From Rhodococcus sp. RD6.2 (GTDB taxonomy: Bacteria; Actinomycetota; Actinomycetes; Mycobacteriales; Mycobacteriaceae): a stretch of 64,000 nucleotides of DNA. How positions within the stretch are numbered: the stretch's first letter is position 1; the number at the start of each line of letters is the position of its first letter. Made by a program: the position numbers and the translations under genes. Location: positions 537,477 to 601,476 of the forward strand of contig NZ_CVQP01000005.1 of the NCBI RefSeq assembly GCF_001040705.1, written 5' to 3'. A model generated the notes under the pieces. It had not been told where the DNA came from. It did no database searches and saw nothing but the letters and a program-made list of their open reading frames with translations. This document shows positions 44,308 through 53,493 of the stretch, piece after piece.

Positions 44308-44683
44308 CGCACCCCACTTCGCTGCGCCGCCCAGGCGCCCCCTGGACGATACGGGCGAGCGCCGACAGCGGCCGCGGATCTGCAGGTCAGAGCGGTGTGG
44401 CGGCATTCCTTTCCGTCCTTTTCACGGATCCGGCTGCGTCGAACACCTGCCGGGCGTGGGTGAGTTCGGACAGGCGCAGTCGGGTCGGAGGGGACGGGCC
44501 GTCGCGGCGGGCGCCGCCGGGGAATGCGCTTCGTCGTTGCCGACCCCTCACGAGCGAGCACAGTTTTTCGGTCCACCCCGGGCGGCCTCCGCCCGGCGAT
44601 CGTCGCCCTCGTTTCGACCGAATCGAATCCCCCTCGCCTAACTCGCCATAAGTGGGAATTATGACGATCAAGATCGACCATTT
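44308..44683. other. Intergenic region between the recombinase and coiled-coil genes
   Basis: No gene could be supported. Several short frames (for example 44387-44686 on minus) lack a family pattern. The GC-rich part up to about 44620 gives way to an AT-rich part that runs into the repeats at 44684-44719. A promoter for each divergent gene and possibly a recombination site are expected here. Confidence 0.5.
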
Positions 44684-44719
44684 CATTACGTTGTGAGTAA
44701 CGTTTCACACGTTGTAATG
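44684..44719. promoter_or_regulatory. AT-rich operator-like array upstream of the coiled-coil gene
   Basis: Within 36 bp, ACGTT occurs three times (44688, 44700, 44709), and the block starts CATTAC and ends GTAATG. This makes an imperfect palindrome with arms CATTACGTTGTGA and CACACGTTGTAATG around a GTAACGTTT centre. It ends nine bases before the GTG start, so bound protein would block transcription or translation start. A KfrA-like protein would be expected to bind such a site in its own promoter. Confidence 0.5.
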
Positions 44720-44728
44720 TAATGAATC

Positions 44729-45775
44729 GTGCAGCAGGAGCCGGAGAACGAGGGACCGAAGCCGGGACGCCCCCGCAAGTACGCCAGCGACGCCGACCGC
44801 GTCCGCGCCTTCCGTGCGCGGCAGAAGCAGCGGGAACGCGACGGCGACATCGCGACGGTCGAGACCGCGACGCCGACCGAGGCGGTCGGCGTCCTCGAGA
44901 AGACGCTGACCGACCTGCGCACCCTGAGCGCAGGCACGCTCGAGCAGTTCACCGTCGTCGCCCGGCAGATCACCGCCGCAGTCGACCGCCTCGCCGACCC
45001 CGAGGTCGTCGACGCCGCCCTCCACCGCGCCAACGTCGAACTCGCGCAGACCAAGGCCGCCCACGCCACCGAACTCGCCGATCTGCGCGCGAAACTCGAC
45101 ATCGCGGTCGACGACCGCGCGAACGCCGACGCGGCCGTCGTCGCGGTCGACGCGGAATACGCCGCCGCCGCCGAGGCGCACGACGCCGAGATCGAGACAC
45201 TCACGACGGCCCACGAGGCGCGCCTGCAGGAACTCGCGGACGAGAAGGCCTCCGCGCTGGCGGACCGCGACGCGGCGCTCGCCGCCGCGGATGAGCGAGC
45301 CGACCTGCTGCGCGACCAGCTACGCGAGAGTCAGCAACACCTGGCGGCCGCCGAGCGTCGCGCCGACGCCGCCGAACAAACGGCAGCGACCGAGAAGCAG
45401 CGCGTCACCGAGTCGTCGGAGGCCGCGGCGCGGCATCTCGCGCAGGTCAGCGCCGTGTTCGAGCAGCGCATCGACGATCTGCGGACGGCGGCAGACACTG
45501 CCGCCGGCGCCGCGACGGCCACGGTCACACGTCTCGAGGGCGCCGTCGACCAGGAACGCGCCGCCGCCGCCGCGGCGAACCAGAGGATCGACGCCCTCCG
45601 AGACGAGTTGGAGCGCTGTCGCATCGAGGCCGGGCAGGCGGGAGCAGCGGAAGCCGCACAGCGGGAGCAGGTGGCCGCCCTCAGGGAGGAGATCGCGCAA
45701 CTGCGAGCGGAGAGAACGGCGCCGGCACCACCGGCCGAGAACGAGGGGCGGCGCGAGAAGCAGGGACCGGGGTGA
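44729..45775 (+). CDS. Coiled-coil protein with basic [20 protein letters not shown] head (KfrA-like)
   Basis: This 348-residue protein has a short basic head with an AT-hook-like GRPRKY motif (residues 13-18) and a helix of Arg/Lys residues, then about 280 residues of alanine/glutamate/leucine-rich coiled coil ([40 protein letters not shown]). The tail is Pro/Glu-rich. There is no membrane segment. The layout resembles KfrA-type plasmid proteins, which bind DNA through the head and form long rods. Start GTG, just after an AT-rich repeat. I cannot assign it to KfrA by a specific motif. Its neighbour is a tyrosine recombinase on the opposite strand. Confidence 0.7.
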   Translation: MQQEPENEGPKPGRPRKYASDADRVRAFRARQKQRERDGDIATVETATPTEAVGVLEKTLTDLRTLSAGTLEQFTVVARQITAAVDRLADPEVVDAALHRANVELAQTKAAHATELADLRAKLDIAVDDRANADAAVVAVDAEYAAAAEAHDAEIETLTTAHEARLQELADEKASALADRDAALAAADERADLLRDQLRESQQHLAAAERRADAAEQTAATEKQRVTESSEAAARHLAQVSAVFEQRIDDLRTAADTAAGAATATVTRLEGAVDQERAAAAAANQRIDALRDELERCRIEAGQAGAAEAAQREQVAALREEIAQLRAERTAPAPPAENEGRREKQGPG

Positions 45776-45948
45776 CCGACGGCGCCCACCGCGCGGCGGA
45801 TGTCGGCTGCCATGCCTTACACATGTGCCCTGCCTCGAGGTCGAGATGTGTCCGTTGCGGGATGCGAGGATCGAACGCATCACGGGAATTTCTCGTCGAC
45901 CCGCCGCGCTGTGCGGTGATACCGGTGACACTTCATGGAGGAGGACGA

Positions 45949-46458
45949 ATGGCCGACACGCGCACGGCGATCCTGGCGGGCGGATGTTTCTGGGGCATGG
46001 AGGACCTGATTCGCAGGCAGCCCGGCGTCCTGTCGACCCGAGTCGGCTACACCGGGGGAAGCAACGACAACCCCACGTACCGCAACCATCCCGGGCACGC
46101 CGAGGCCGTGGAGATCGTCTACGACCCCGAGCGCACCGACTATCGGGCGCTGCTGGAGTTCTTCTTCCAGATCCACGACCCGTCCACCGAGAACCGTCAG
46201 GGCAACGACGTCGGAACCTCGTACCGGTCGGCGATCTACTACCTCGACGACGAGCAGAAGCGGGTCGCCCAGGCCACCATCGCCGACGTCGACGATTCGC
46301 GGCTGTGGCCAGGCAAGGTCGTTACCGAAGTGACGCCCGCGAGCACCTTCTGGGAAGCGGAACCGGAGCACCAGGACTACCTGGTGCGTTACCCGGACGG
46401 CTACACCTGCCACTTCCCCCGCCCGGGCTGGAAGCTGCCGAACTCCAACGGCGCATAG
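45949..46458 (+). CDS. msrA: Peptide-methionine (S)-S-oxide reductase MsrA
   Basis: This 169-residue enzyme reduces methionine-S-sulfoxide in proteins. The active site is GGCFWGME (residues 9-16), followed by [16 protein letters not shown] and [16 protein letters not shown] and the [13 protein letters not shown] block. Only one more cysteine is present ([10 protein letters not shown]), suited to resolving the disulfide. The ATG follows GGAGGAGG; the longer frame upstream lacks family sequence. A hairpin terminator follows. Confidence 0.95.
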   Translation: MADTRTAILAGGCFWGMEDLIRRQPGVLSTRVGYTGGSNDNPTYRNHPGHAEAVEIVYDPERTDYRALLEFFFQIHDPSTENRQGNDVGTSYRSAIYYLDDEQKRVAQATIADVDDSRLWPGKVVTEVTPASTFWEAEPEHQDYLVRYPDGYTCHFPRPGWKLPNSNGA

Positions 46459-46465
46459 CACCACA

Positions 46466-46488
46466 CGGGTGAGGGGAACCCTCACCCG
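46466..46488 (+). terminator. Hairpin terminator after msrA
   Basis: A perfect 10-bp stem (CGGGTGAGGG/CCCTCACCCG) with a 3-base loop starts eight bases after the msrA stop. Confidence 0.8.
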
Positions 46489-46545
46489 GTCCGACCCGGC
46501 GAGGGTCCTCAGGTGGGGGCACGACAAGAGAAGGGGCCAGCGACG

Positions 46546-47760
46546 ATGAACGCCGCACCCGACGTCCGGATCCTGCGCGGCGAGGCGGAGTTGTTGCGCG
46601 CCAACGACATCTTCCGGACCGCGATGGTGGGGCTGCCGCATCTCGGGGACCTCGCGGCGGGGGAGATAGCGGACCTTCTCGAGCCGGGCCGCACGCTCGG
46701 CGCGTTCGTGGACGGGGTCATGGTCGGCACCGCGGACAGCACCGGCGGGGAGCTGACGCTGCCCGGCGGTGCCCGCGTCCCGCACGCCGCCGTCACCCAC
46801 ATCGGTGTGCTTCCCACCCACACCCGGCGCGGGGTGCTGCGGGCGCTGGTCACCTCACAGCTCCGCACCGCACGGGACAACGGCGACGTGGCCGCGACGC
46901 TGCGCGCCTCCGAGGCCACCATCTACGAACGCTTCGGATACGGCGTCGCGGGCAGTTCCGCGACGTGGGAACTGGTGACGCGGCGCGCTCGGCTGCGGAC
47001 CACGTCCGATCGCCCGGTCCGGTTCGTCGACGCCGACCCCGCCGTGTGCGAACGGATCTACACGTCGACGCGCAGCGACCGTCCCGGCACCATCGACCGG
47101 GCGCCGCAGTGGTGGGCGTTCGGACGTCGCCGTGACGCCCGGTCCACCGCACACCCCGGCTACCTCGCGGTGTGCGGGGCTCCGGGCGCCGAAACGGGGT
47201 ACGTGAGGTACCGGCCCGCCACCCCCGAGCGCTGGTTCTCCGCCGACCAGAGGACCGTGATCGTCGAGGACCTCGTCGCCGCCGACGCCGACACCACGAC
47301 CGCGCTGCTGCAGTTCCTGCTCACCCTCGACCTCGTGGACCGGCTCGTGTTCACCGCACTTCCCGTCGACACCGCGCTGCCGTGGCTGCTCACCGACCAT
47401 CGTGCCGCCCGGATGGTGTCGGCGAGCGACGAGACGTGGCTGCGGGTGCTCGACGTGCCGCGCGCCCTCGCGGCCCGCGAATACCGCGGCACCGGATCGG
47501 TGACGATCGAGGTCGAGGACGCGGTGATCCCCGAGAACAGCGGCCGCTACCTGATCTCCGGCGGCGAAGCGACCGCAGCGCACGACACCCCGCAGATCAC
47601 GCTCGACGCGTCCGCACTCGCATCGGTCCTGCTCGGCGGGGTGCGCTGGCATCAGCTCGCCGACAGCGGCCGTGTGCGCGTGCTCGACACCGCCGCCCTG
47701 GATGCGGCCGAGGACCTGTTCTGGTGGCCGCGGGCGGCGTTCGCGGGCTTCACCTTCTGA
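46546..47760 (+). CDS. eis: Eis-family GNAT N-acetyltransferase
   Basis: This 404-residue protein has the Eis plan: an N-terminal GNAT domain with the acetyl-CoA motif VLPTHTRRGVLRALVTSQLR and ASEATIYERFGYGVA, a second GNAT fold, and a C-terminal SCP2-like domain ending FAGFTF, whose C-terminus acts in catalysis. In mycobacteria Eis acetylates aminoglycosides at many positions. The start at 46546 is chosen from the GAGAAGGGG site; an ATG/GTG at 46513 (MGARQEKGP) is possible. Whether this homologue confers kanamycin resistance is unknown. Confidence 0.85.
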   Translation: MNAAPDVRILRGEAELLRANDIFRTAMVGLPHLGDLAAGEIADLLEPGRTLGAFVDGVMVGTADSTGGELTLPGGARVPHAAVTHIGVLPTHTRRGVLRALVTSQLRTARDNGDVAATLRASEATIYERFGYGVAGSSATWELVTRRARLRTTSDRPVRFVDADPAVCERIYTSTRSDRPGTIDRAPQWWAFGRRRDARSTAHPGYLAVCGAPGAETGYVRYRPATPERWFSADQRTVIVEDLVAADADTTTALLQFLLTLDLVDRLVFTALPVDTALPWLLTDHRAARMVSASDETWLRVLDVPRALAAREYRGTGSVTIEVEDAVIPENSGRYLISGGEATAAHDTPQITLDASALASVLLGGVRWHQLADSGRVRVLDTAALDAAEDLFWWPRAAFAGFTF

Positions 47761-47825
47761 CGGGTCGGGAGAAAATCGGGCATCCCGGTCGTTGACAGGG
47801 GAGAGCACCGATCGAAAGGACCCAC

Positions 47826-48401
47826 ATGATCCCCGCACTGTTCGTGCTGTACCTCGTGGTGGAGGTCGCGACGGTGGTGTGGCTCGGCAGCACCATCGGC
47901 GTCGGCTGGACCATCCTGCTGTTCCTGGCGACTTGGGCGATCGGCTTGTGGCTGGTGCGGTCGCAGTTCCGCAAGGTGCTGACGCAGTTCCGGGACGCCG
48001 GCCAGAACGCGGCCTCCGTCGGAGGCGCCGTCGCCGACGGCGCCCTGGTCGCGGGCGGCACTGTCCTGCTGATCGTTCCGGGCCTGGTCACCAGCGTCCT
48101 CGGTCTGCTGATGCTGGCGCCGCCGACCCGACGGGTCCTACGCCCCCTCGCAGTGCTGCTCGGCGGACGCCGCCTCGCCGTCGTCACCGCGTCCGGCACC
48201 GCCGGTGCGGGCGTCTACGCCCGCACCCGCCGCACGACGGTGGTCGACGGTGTCGTGGTCGAGGACACCGTCGTCGACACCGGCACCGACACGTTCGGTT
48301 CGCAGTCGACGCACCTCGTCGACCCCTTCGCGATCGAGGGTGAGATCGTCGCCCCCGACCATCCCGGTGCGCAGCACCCGGACCGCGGGCAGGCACACTG
48401 A
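47826..48401 (+). CDS. fxsA: FxsA family membrane protein
   Basis: This 191-residue protein has three or four membrane segments in the first 120 residues (IPALFVLYLVVEVATVVWLG; WTILLFLATWAIGLWLV; GALVAGGTVLLIVPGLVTSV) with the FxsA motif LLIVPGLVTSVLGLLMLAPP. A cytoplasmic tail of about 70 residues follows. FxsA in E. coli affects F-plasmid exclusion of phage T7; the role in actinobacteria is unknown. GAAAGGA precedes the ATG. It starts 65 bp after eis and ends seven bases before the amidohydrolase. Confidence 0.9.
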   Translation: MIPALFVLYLVVEVATVVWLGSTIGVGWTILLFLATWAIGLWLVRSQFRKVLTQFRDAGQNAASVGGAVADGALVAGGTVLLIVPGLVTSVLGLLMLAPPTRRVLRPLAVLLGGRRLAVVTASGTAGAGVYARTRRTTVVDGVVVEDTVVDTGTDTFGSQSTHLVDPFAIEGEIVAPDHPGAQHPDRGQAH

Positions 48402-48407
48402 ATCCCT

Positions 48408-49985
48408 GTGAGTACCCAACTGTTGGTCGGCGGCAGGATCTACAGCCCGGCGGCACCGGACGCGACATCGATGGCGATCACGGACGGCACCGTCGTCTGG
48501 GTCGGTGAGGACCGGCCCGGTCGCGCACTGCATCCCGACGCGGAGGTCATCGACCTCGACGGCGCGTTCGTCGGACCCGGCTTTGTCGACACCCACGTCC
48601 ACACCACCGCGGTCGGGCTCACCCTGACCGGCCTCGACGTCGCGGGCGCCCGTTCCCTCCGTGAGTGCCTCGATCTGGTGCGCGCCTATGCCGCCACCCA
48701 CGACGACGCGGTCGTGTGGGGTCAGGGCTGGGACGAGACGGGCTGGCCCGACGCGGACCGCGGACCGACCACCGCCGAACTCGACGAGGCGGCTCCCGGC
48801 CGCGCGGTGTACCTGGCCCGGATCGACGCCCACTCCGCGGCCTGCTCGACGCCGCTGCGTGCGGCGGCCGCCGTCCCGGGTGACGAGCCCGTCACCGCGG
48901 GCGACCATCACCGGATCCGCGCCGTCGCCCGCGAACTGCTGACCGCGGAGCAGCGGGCCCGGGCCCGCGCCGCCGCACTCGACCGCGCCGCCGCACTCGG
49001 CATCGTCGCGGTCCACGAATGCTCCGGCCCGGACATCGCGGGCCGCACCGACCTCGCCGAACTGCTCGCCACCGACCACGGCGTGCAGGTCCGCGCCTTC
49101 TGGGGTGAGGCCGTCACCGACGCCGACGAGGCCACCGCCCTCCTCGCCGCCACCGGCGCCCACGCCCTCGGCGGCGACCTGTTCGTCGACGGCGCGATCG
49201 GCTCCCGCACCGCATGGCTGTCGCAGCCGTACGCCGACCGCCCGCACACCGGCACCAGCTACCTCGACGTCGACGCCGTCGCCGCACATCTGCGGGCCTG
49301 CACCATCGCAGGCATCCAGGCCGGCTTCCACGTCATCGGTGACGCCGCCGTCGCCGCCGCGGTCGCCGGATTCGAGCGGGTCGTCACCGAACTCGGTGGT
49401 CCCGCGGTCGCGTCGTGCGGGCACCGCCTCGAACACGTCGAGATGATCGACGCCGCGCAGTCCGCGAAGCTCGCCGCGTGGGGGGTCGTCGCCAGCGTGC
49501 AACCCGGGTTCGACGCCCTGTGGGGCGGCGCCGACGGCATGTACGCCCGCGCGCTCGGCGCCGACCGGGCGTTGGCGATGAACCCGTTCTCCGAGATGGC
49601 CTCGGCCGGGGTGTCCCTCGCGATCGGCTCAGACGCGCCGGTCACGCCGCTGAACCCGTGGGATTCGCTGCGCGCGGCCGTCCACCACCGCACCGACGGC
49701 AGCGGCATCTCGCCGCGCGCCGCCTATGCGGCCGCCACCCGCGGCGCGTGGCGCGCCGGCGGGGTCCGCGACGGGCTGGCCGGCACCCTCGTCCCCGGCG
49801 CGCCCGCGTCGTACGCGGTGTGGGAGGCCGGTGACCTGGTCGTCACCGCCGCGAAGGACACGGTGCAGCGGTGGTCCACCGACCCGCGGTCGCGGGTGCC
49901 CGCGATGCCGCGTCTCGACGACGACACACCGAACCCCGTGTGCCTGCGCACGGTGCACCGCGGCGTCACCATCCATGAGCGCTGA
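48408..49985 (+). CDS. Amidohydrolase family 3 (YtcJ-like)
   Basis: This 525-residue metal-dependent hydrolase has the HxH site as DTHVHTTAVG after GPGFVD, a long insertion, then metal/catalytic residues in HVIGDAA, HRLEHVEM and GSDAPVTPLNPW, and a C-terminal Ala-Gly rich cap (ISPRAAYAAATRGAWRAGG). YtcJ-type members act on N-substituted formamides or similar compounds. The GTG start is seven bases after fxsA. The stop lies 11 bases inside lnt, indicating an operon fxsA-amidohydrolase-lnt-ppm1. Substrate unknown. Confidence 0.88.
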   Translation: MSTQLLVGGRIYSPAAPDATSMAITDGTVVWVGEDRPGRALHPDAEVIDLDGAFVGPGFVDTHVHTTAVGLTLTGLDVAGARSLRECLDLVRAYAATHDDAVVWGQGWDETGWPDADRGPTTAELDEAAPGRAVYLARIDAHSAACSTPLRAAAAVPGDEPVTAGDHHRIRAVARELLTAEQRARARAAALDRAAALGIVAVHECSGPDIAGRTDLAELLATDHGVQVRAFWGEAVTDADEATALLAATGAHALGGDLFVDGAIGSRTAWLSQPYADRPHTGTSYLDVDAVAAHLRACTIAGIQAGFHVIGDAAVAAAVAGFERVVTELGGPAVASCGHRLEHVEMIDAAQSAKLAAWGVVASVQPGFDALWGGADGMYARALGADRALAMNPFSEMASAGVSLAIGSDAPVTPLNPWDSLRAAVHHRTDGSGISPRAAYAAATRGAWRAGGVRDGLAGTLVPGAPASYAVWEAGDLVVTAAKDTVQRWSTDPRSRVPAMPRLDDDTPNPVCLRTVHRGVTIHER

Positions 49986-51612
49986 CCACGCTGGTCGCGC
50001 CCGGCGGGCGGTGCCGGTCCTGCGGAACTCCCTGCTCGCGGTCGCGTCCGGGGTGCTGTTGTTCGCGAGTTTCCCGCCGCGACCGCTGTGGTTCCTCGCG
50101 CCCGTGGGGATCGCGCTGCTGGTCCTGGTGCTCACCGACCGCGGACGCGGCACGCGTCGCCTCCGCGCCGGTTTCGGGTACGGCTACCTGGCGGGACTCG
50201 GGTTCCTGCTGCCCCTGCTGCCGTGGGTCGGTGAATACGTCGGCCCGGTCCCGTGGCTCGCGCTCTCCGGGGTCGAGGCACTGTTCGTCGGCCTGTTCGG
50301 ACTCGCGGCGGTCGCGGTGGCCCGGCTTCCCCTCGCGCCGCTGTGGATCGCCTGCGTGTGGTCCCTGACGGAATGGCTGCGCTCGATCGTCCCGTTCGGC
50401 GGATTCCCGTGGGGCAGGCTCGCTTTCGGTCAGAGCGAAGGGCCACTCCTGCCGCTCGCGAGCATCGGCGGCGCCCCCCTCGTCAGCTTCGCCGTCGCGC
50501 TGACGGGCACCGGCCTCGCCGCCCTCGTCGCGGTGGCGGTCAGTGCGCCCCGGAAGCCGCGGCGGTGGATCGCGCCCGCGGCGACGGCCGCGGTGATGCC
50601 GATCGTCGCCGTCGCACTCGCCCCCACCATCCCCGGCATGGACTCCGCCGAATCCGGCTCGATCACCGTCGCCGCCATCCAGGGCGGCGTCCCGCGACTC
50701 GGCCTCGACTTCAACGCGCAGCGGCGCGCCGTCCTCGACAACCACGTCCGGCAGACCCTCGAGCTCGCCACCGACGTCGACGCGGGCATCACCCCGCAAC
50801 CCGACCTCGTGATCTGGCCCGAGAACGCGTCCGACATCGACCCGTTCCGCAACGCCGACGCCGCCGCGTCGATCACCGCCGCCGCCCGCGCCGTCGACGC
50901 CCCGATCCTCGTCGGAACGGTCCTCGTGCGGAAGGACGGCACCACCACCAACACCGTCGTCGTCTGGGACCCCGGCAGCGGTCCCGGCGAGGAACACGAC
51001 AAGAAGATCATCCAGCCGTTCGGCGAGTACCTGCCGTACCGCGAGTTCTTCCGCCACTTCTCCGAGTACGCCGACCGCGCCGGGAACTTCACCCCCGGCG
51101 ACGGCGACGGCGTCGTGCACGCGGCCGGGATACCCGTCGGCGTCGCCACCTGCTACGAGGTCGCGTTCGACCGCGCCCTCACCGACGCGGTCCGCGCTGG
51201 CGCGCAGCTGATCGCGGTGCCGACCAACAACGCCACGTTCGGCGACACCGAGATGACGTATCAGCAGCTCGCGATGTCCCGGTTGCGGGCCGTCGAGCAC
51301 GGCCGCGCCGTCGTGGTTTCCGCCACATCCGGTGTCAGCGCGATCGTCGCACCTGACGGAACTGTGACGGATTCGTCGGCACTTTTCGAGCCCACGACAC
51401 TGGTGTCGCAGGTTCCGCTTCGATCCTCCACTACGCTGGCTACTCGGCTCGGTTCGATTCCGGAGTTCGCTCTGGCCGCCGCAGCCACCCTGGCCCTGAT
51501 CGCCGCAGTACTGCGCACCGCAGGACGGCGACGCCGGCCGGCCGCACCCTCAACTGACGGTGCGGATGTTCACGGAAAGGACCAGCCTCGGCTGGGGGAG
51601 AGGATCGAATGA
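49975..51612 (+). CDS. lnt: Apolipoprotein N-acyltransferase Lnt
   Basis: This 545-residue enzyme adds the third acyl chain to the N-terminal cysteine of lipoproteins. The first 230 residues hold about seven to eight membrane segments ([40 protein letters not shown]). The C-terminal nitrilase domain has the triad: glutamate in [11 protein letters not shown], lysine in [15 protein letters not shown] and cysteine in [11 protein letters not shown]. In M. tuberculosis it is fused to Ppm1; here they are separate with a four-base overlap. The ATG lies inside the end of the amidohydrolase gene. Confidence 0.93.
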   Translation: MSADHAGRARRAVPVLRNSLLAVASGVLLFASFPPRPLWFLAPVGIALLVLVLTDRGRGTRRLRAGFGYGYLAGLGFLLPLLPWVGEYVGPVPWLALSGVEALFVGLFGLAAVAVARLPLAPLWIACVWSLTEWLRSIVPFGGFPWGRLAFGQSEGPLLPLASIGGAPLVSFAVALTGTGLAALVAVAVSAPRKPRRWIAPAATAAVMPIVAVALAPTIPGMDSAESGSITVAAIQGGVPRLGLDFNAQRRAVLDNHVRQTLELATDVDAGITPQPDLVIWPENASDIDPFRNADAAASITAAARAVDAPILVGTVLVRKDGTTTNTVVVWDPGSGPGEEHDKKIIQPFGEYLPYREFFRHFSEYADRAGNFTPGDGDGVVHAAGIPVGVATCYEVAFDRALTDAVRAGAQLIAVPTNNATFGDTEMTYQQLAMSRLRAVEHGRAVVVSATSGVSAIVAPDGTVTDSSALFEPTTLVSQVPLRSSTTLATRLGSIPEFALAAAATLALIAAVLRTAGRRRRPAAPSTDGADVHGKDQPRLGERIE

Positions 51613-52385
51613 GCGCGGGTAAGCCGACCGGGGACAAGCCGAGCTCGAGCACGTTGGTGATCATTCCGACGTACAACGAGAGCGAGAACATCGCACTGAT
51701 CATCGGCCGCCTGCACGCGGCCGTGCCCGGTGCCCATGTTCTCGTCGCCGACGACGGCAGCCCCGACGGCACCGGCGACATCGCCGACAAGCTCGCCGCC
51801 GACGACACCGACGGACGCATCCACGTGATGCACCGCACCGAGAAGAACGGCCTCGGCGCCGCGTACATCGCCGGATTCCAGTGGGCGCTGCAGCGTGACT
51901 ACCAGGTCGTCGTCGAAATGGACGCCGACGGCAGCCACGCACCCGAGCAGCTGCACCGCCTCCTCGACAAGATCGACGAGGGCGCCGACGTCGTCGCCGG
52001 ATCCCGCTACGTGCCCGGCGGCAGCGTCGTGAACTGGCCGCGGCGCCGCGAGATCCTCTCCCGTGGCGGCAACATCTACTCCCAGCTCGCGCTCGGCGTG
52101 AAGATCAAGGACATCACCGGCGGGTACCGCGCCTACCGGCGCGTCGTCCTCGAGACCCTCGACCTCGGGGCCATCGAATCCGCCGGCTACTGCTTCCAGA
52201 TCGACATGGGCTGGCGCGCGCTGCAGGCCGGCTTCACCATGGTCGAGGTGCCGATCACGTTCACCGAACGCGAATTCGGCGAGTCGAAGATGTCCGGCAA
52301 CATCATCACCGAGGCCTTCACCAAGGTCCTCGGGTGGGGCATGGCCAATCGCTGGCGCAAGGTGAAGGCCCTCGTCGGGAAGTGA
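51609..52385 (+). CDS. ppm1: Polyprenol monophosphomannose synthase Ppm1
   Basis: This 258-residue GT2 glycosyltransferase transfers mannose from GDP-mannose to polyprenyl phosphate, the donor for lipoarabinomannan and protein mannosylation. Motifs are [12 protein letters not shown] (residues 17-28), [24 protein letters not shown] (the DxD metal site) and [11 protein letters not shown]. There is no membrane anchor, which suits interaction with Lnt. The ATG overlaps the lnt stop and has a GGGAGAGG site. A strong terminator follows. Confidence 0.95.
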   Translation: MSAGKPTGDKPSSSTLVIIPTYNESENIALIIGRLHAAVPGAHVLVADDGSPDGTGDIADKLAADDTDGRIHVMHRTEKNGLGAAYIAGFQWALQRDYQVVVEMDADGSHAPEQLHRLLDKIDEGADVVAGSRYVPGGSVVNWPRRREILSRGGNIYSQLALGVKIKDITGGYRAYRRVVLETLDLGAIESAGYCFQIDMGWRALQAGFTMVEVPITFTEREFGESKMSGNIITEAFTKVLGWGMANRWRKVKALVGK

Positions 52386-52395
52386 CGACACGAGA

Positions 52396-52423
52396 AAGCC
52401 CCGGAGGATCTCCTCCGGGGCTT
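52396..52423. terminator. Bidirectional terminator between ppm1 and rbpA
   Basis: A perfect 13-bp inverted repeat (AAGCCCCGGAGGA and complement with a 2-base centre) lies ten bases after the ppm1 stop. Pyrimidine-rich CTTCTTC overlaps and follows the right arm on plus. rbpA ends 50 bp away on the other strand. Confidence 0.85.
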
Positions 52424-52440
52424 CTTCGTATGTATCGGGC

Positions 52441-52488
52441 TACGCTCCGCGTCGCCGACCCAATGGCGCTGGTTACGCTCCGCGTCGC
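52441..52488. repeat. 15-bp direct repeat spanning the rbpA stop codon
   Basis: TACGCTCCGCGTCGC occurs at 52441-52455 and again at 52474-52488. The second copy is the last codons and part of the stop of rbpA; the first lies downstream of the gene and again ends in a possible stop in minus orientation. It looks like a small duplication of the rbpA 3' end. Confidence 0.7.
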
Positions 52489-52811
52489 TTGGTCTTGAGC
52501 AGGTCCAGGCGCTCCTTCAGCAGCTCCTCGAGCTCTTCGACGGAGCGTCGTTCGAGCAGCATGTCCCAGTGCGTGCGGGGCGGCTTGACCTTCTTGACCT
52601 CGGGTGCCGCGCCCTCGAGGAGGGTGCCCTCGAGTCCGTTCTTGCACAGCCAGGTACCGGGGATCTCGGCCTCGTCAGCGAACGGGACGTCGAATTCCTC
52701 GCCGTTGTCGCAGCGGTAGCGGGCGATCCTCCGGGGCGCGAGGTCGTGGTCACGGTCCGTTTCGTAGCTCACCGCTCCGAGGCGGCTCCCTCGAAGTACG
52801 CGATCTGCCAT
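52473..52811 (-). CDS. rbpA: RNA polymerase-binding protein RbpA
   Basis: This 112-residue protein has the RbpA parts in order: an N-terminal arm (MADRVLRGSRLGAVSYETD), a core domain (YRCDNGEEFDVPFADEAEIP; GTWLCKNGLEGTL) with two cysteines, a basic linker (KKVKPPRTHWDMLLERRS) and the sigma-interacting helix (VEELEELLKERLDLLKTKR). RbpA binds principal sigma factors and stabilises open promoter complexes in actinobacteria. It converges on ppm1, as in mycobacteria (Rv2050-Rv2051c). The gene has an AGGAGAGG site about ten bases upstream. Confidence 0.96.
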   Translation of the reverse strand: MADRVLRGSRLGAVSYETDRDHDLAPRRIARYRCDNGEEFDVPFADEAEIPGTWLCKNGLEGTLLEGAAPEVKKVKPPRTHWDMLLERRSVEELEELLKERLDLLKTKRRGA

Positions 52812-52973
52812 GGTGGTGGTGTCCTCTCCTCAGCCGTTCTCACTGATCTCAACGTCACGGATCTGCGGATCGTTCCCGCACGCAGCGCAAAGTCACATGG
52901 ATTCTACCGGGTGCGCCGATGCGGCCCCGGACCCGTCGGTCGACGGGCCGGTCGCCCACGTATCGTGGGTTCG

Positions 52974-53306
52974 GTGACCGGCCCGACGCGCAGACAGCAA
53001 TCGTGCGTGTGGTGTGGCCGGGAGGTTGCAGACGCCGGGGTGGGTCGGCGCAGGCGCTACTGCAAGCAGTCGTGCCGTCAGCGGGCGTACGAGCAGCGGT
53101 CGGCGGTCAAGGGGACGACGATCGCGGCGGACTCGACGATTCTCACGGCGGCGGAGGCCGAGGCGGCGATGGACCGCATGTTCGAGGTCCGCTGCGCCGC
53201 GGAGGACGTCGCCACCGCGGCCGGTGAGGGCGCGGACCCGGCGGAGCTCGCGGAACTGTGCGCCACTCTGGTCCGGTTGGCGCGGGACGCCGAACGTCTG
53301 CGCTGA
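52974..53306 (+). CDS. Small protein with CxxC-type zinc-binding motif
   Basis: This 110-residue protein has a CVWCGREVADAGVGRRRRYC with KQSCRQRAYEQR following: four cysteines suited to a zinc site in a basic context, so it may bind RNA or DNA. The rest is an alanine/glutamate-rich helix (LTAAEAEAAMDRMFEVRCAA). Start GTG at 52974; another in-frame GTG at 52965 is possible. A similar gene (Rv2049c) lies beside rbpA in M. tuberculosis. It is divergent from rbpA. Confidence 0.72.
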   Translation: MTGPTRRQQSCVWCGREVADAGVGRRRRYCKQSCRQRAYEQRSAVKGTTIAADSTILTAAEAEAAMDRMFEVRCAAEDVATAAGEGADPAELAELCATLVRLARDAERLR

Positions 53307-53493
53307 CGGAGCGAATCGCCCGCATCCATCGGGTGGGCGCCCCGGAACACGGGTAACACCGGGCCGTCGGGTCTCGACAAAGGCACAGACGCACAAAACG
53401 CCGAGCGGTACGCAACCCTGGCTACTAGTCTGGGAACACAGCCCACGACACGCCGCGATCGAACCGCAACCATCCCTTTGCGTGAGGATTACG

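Noticed and set aside
44304-44708. 134-codon and 99-codon minus frames upstream of the recombinase
   Set aside because: Arg/Pro/Gly-rich without motif or ribosome site; they overlap the AT-rich control region.
43168-45775. Prophage or integrative element around the recombinase
   Set aside because: No phage structural, replication, excisionase or conjugation gene, no tRNA and no flanking att-type direct repeat was found.
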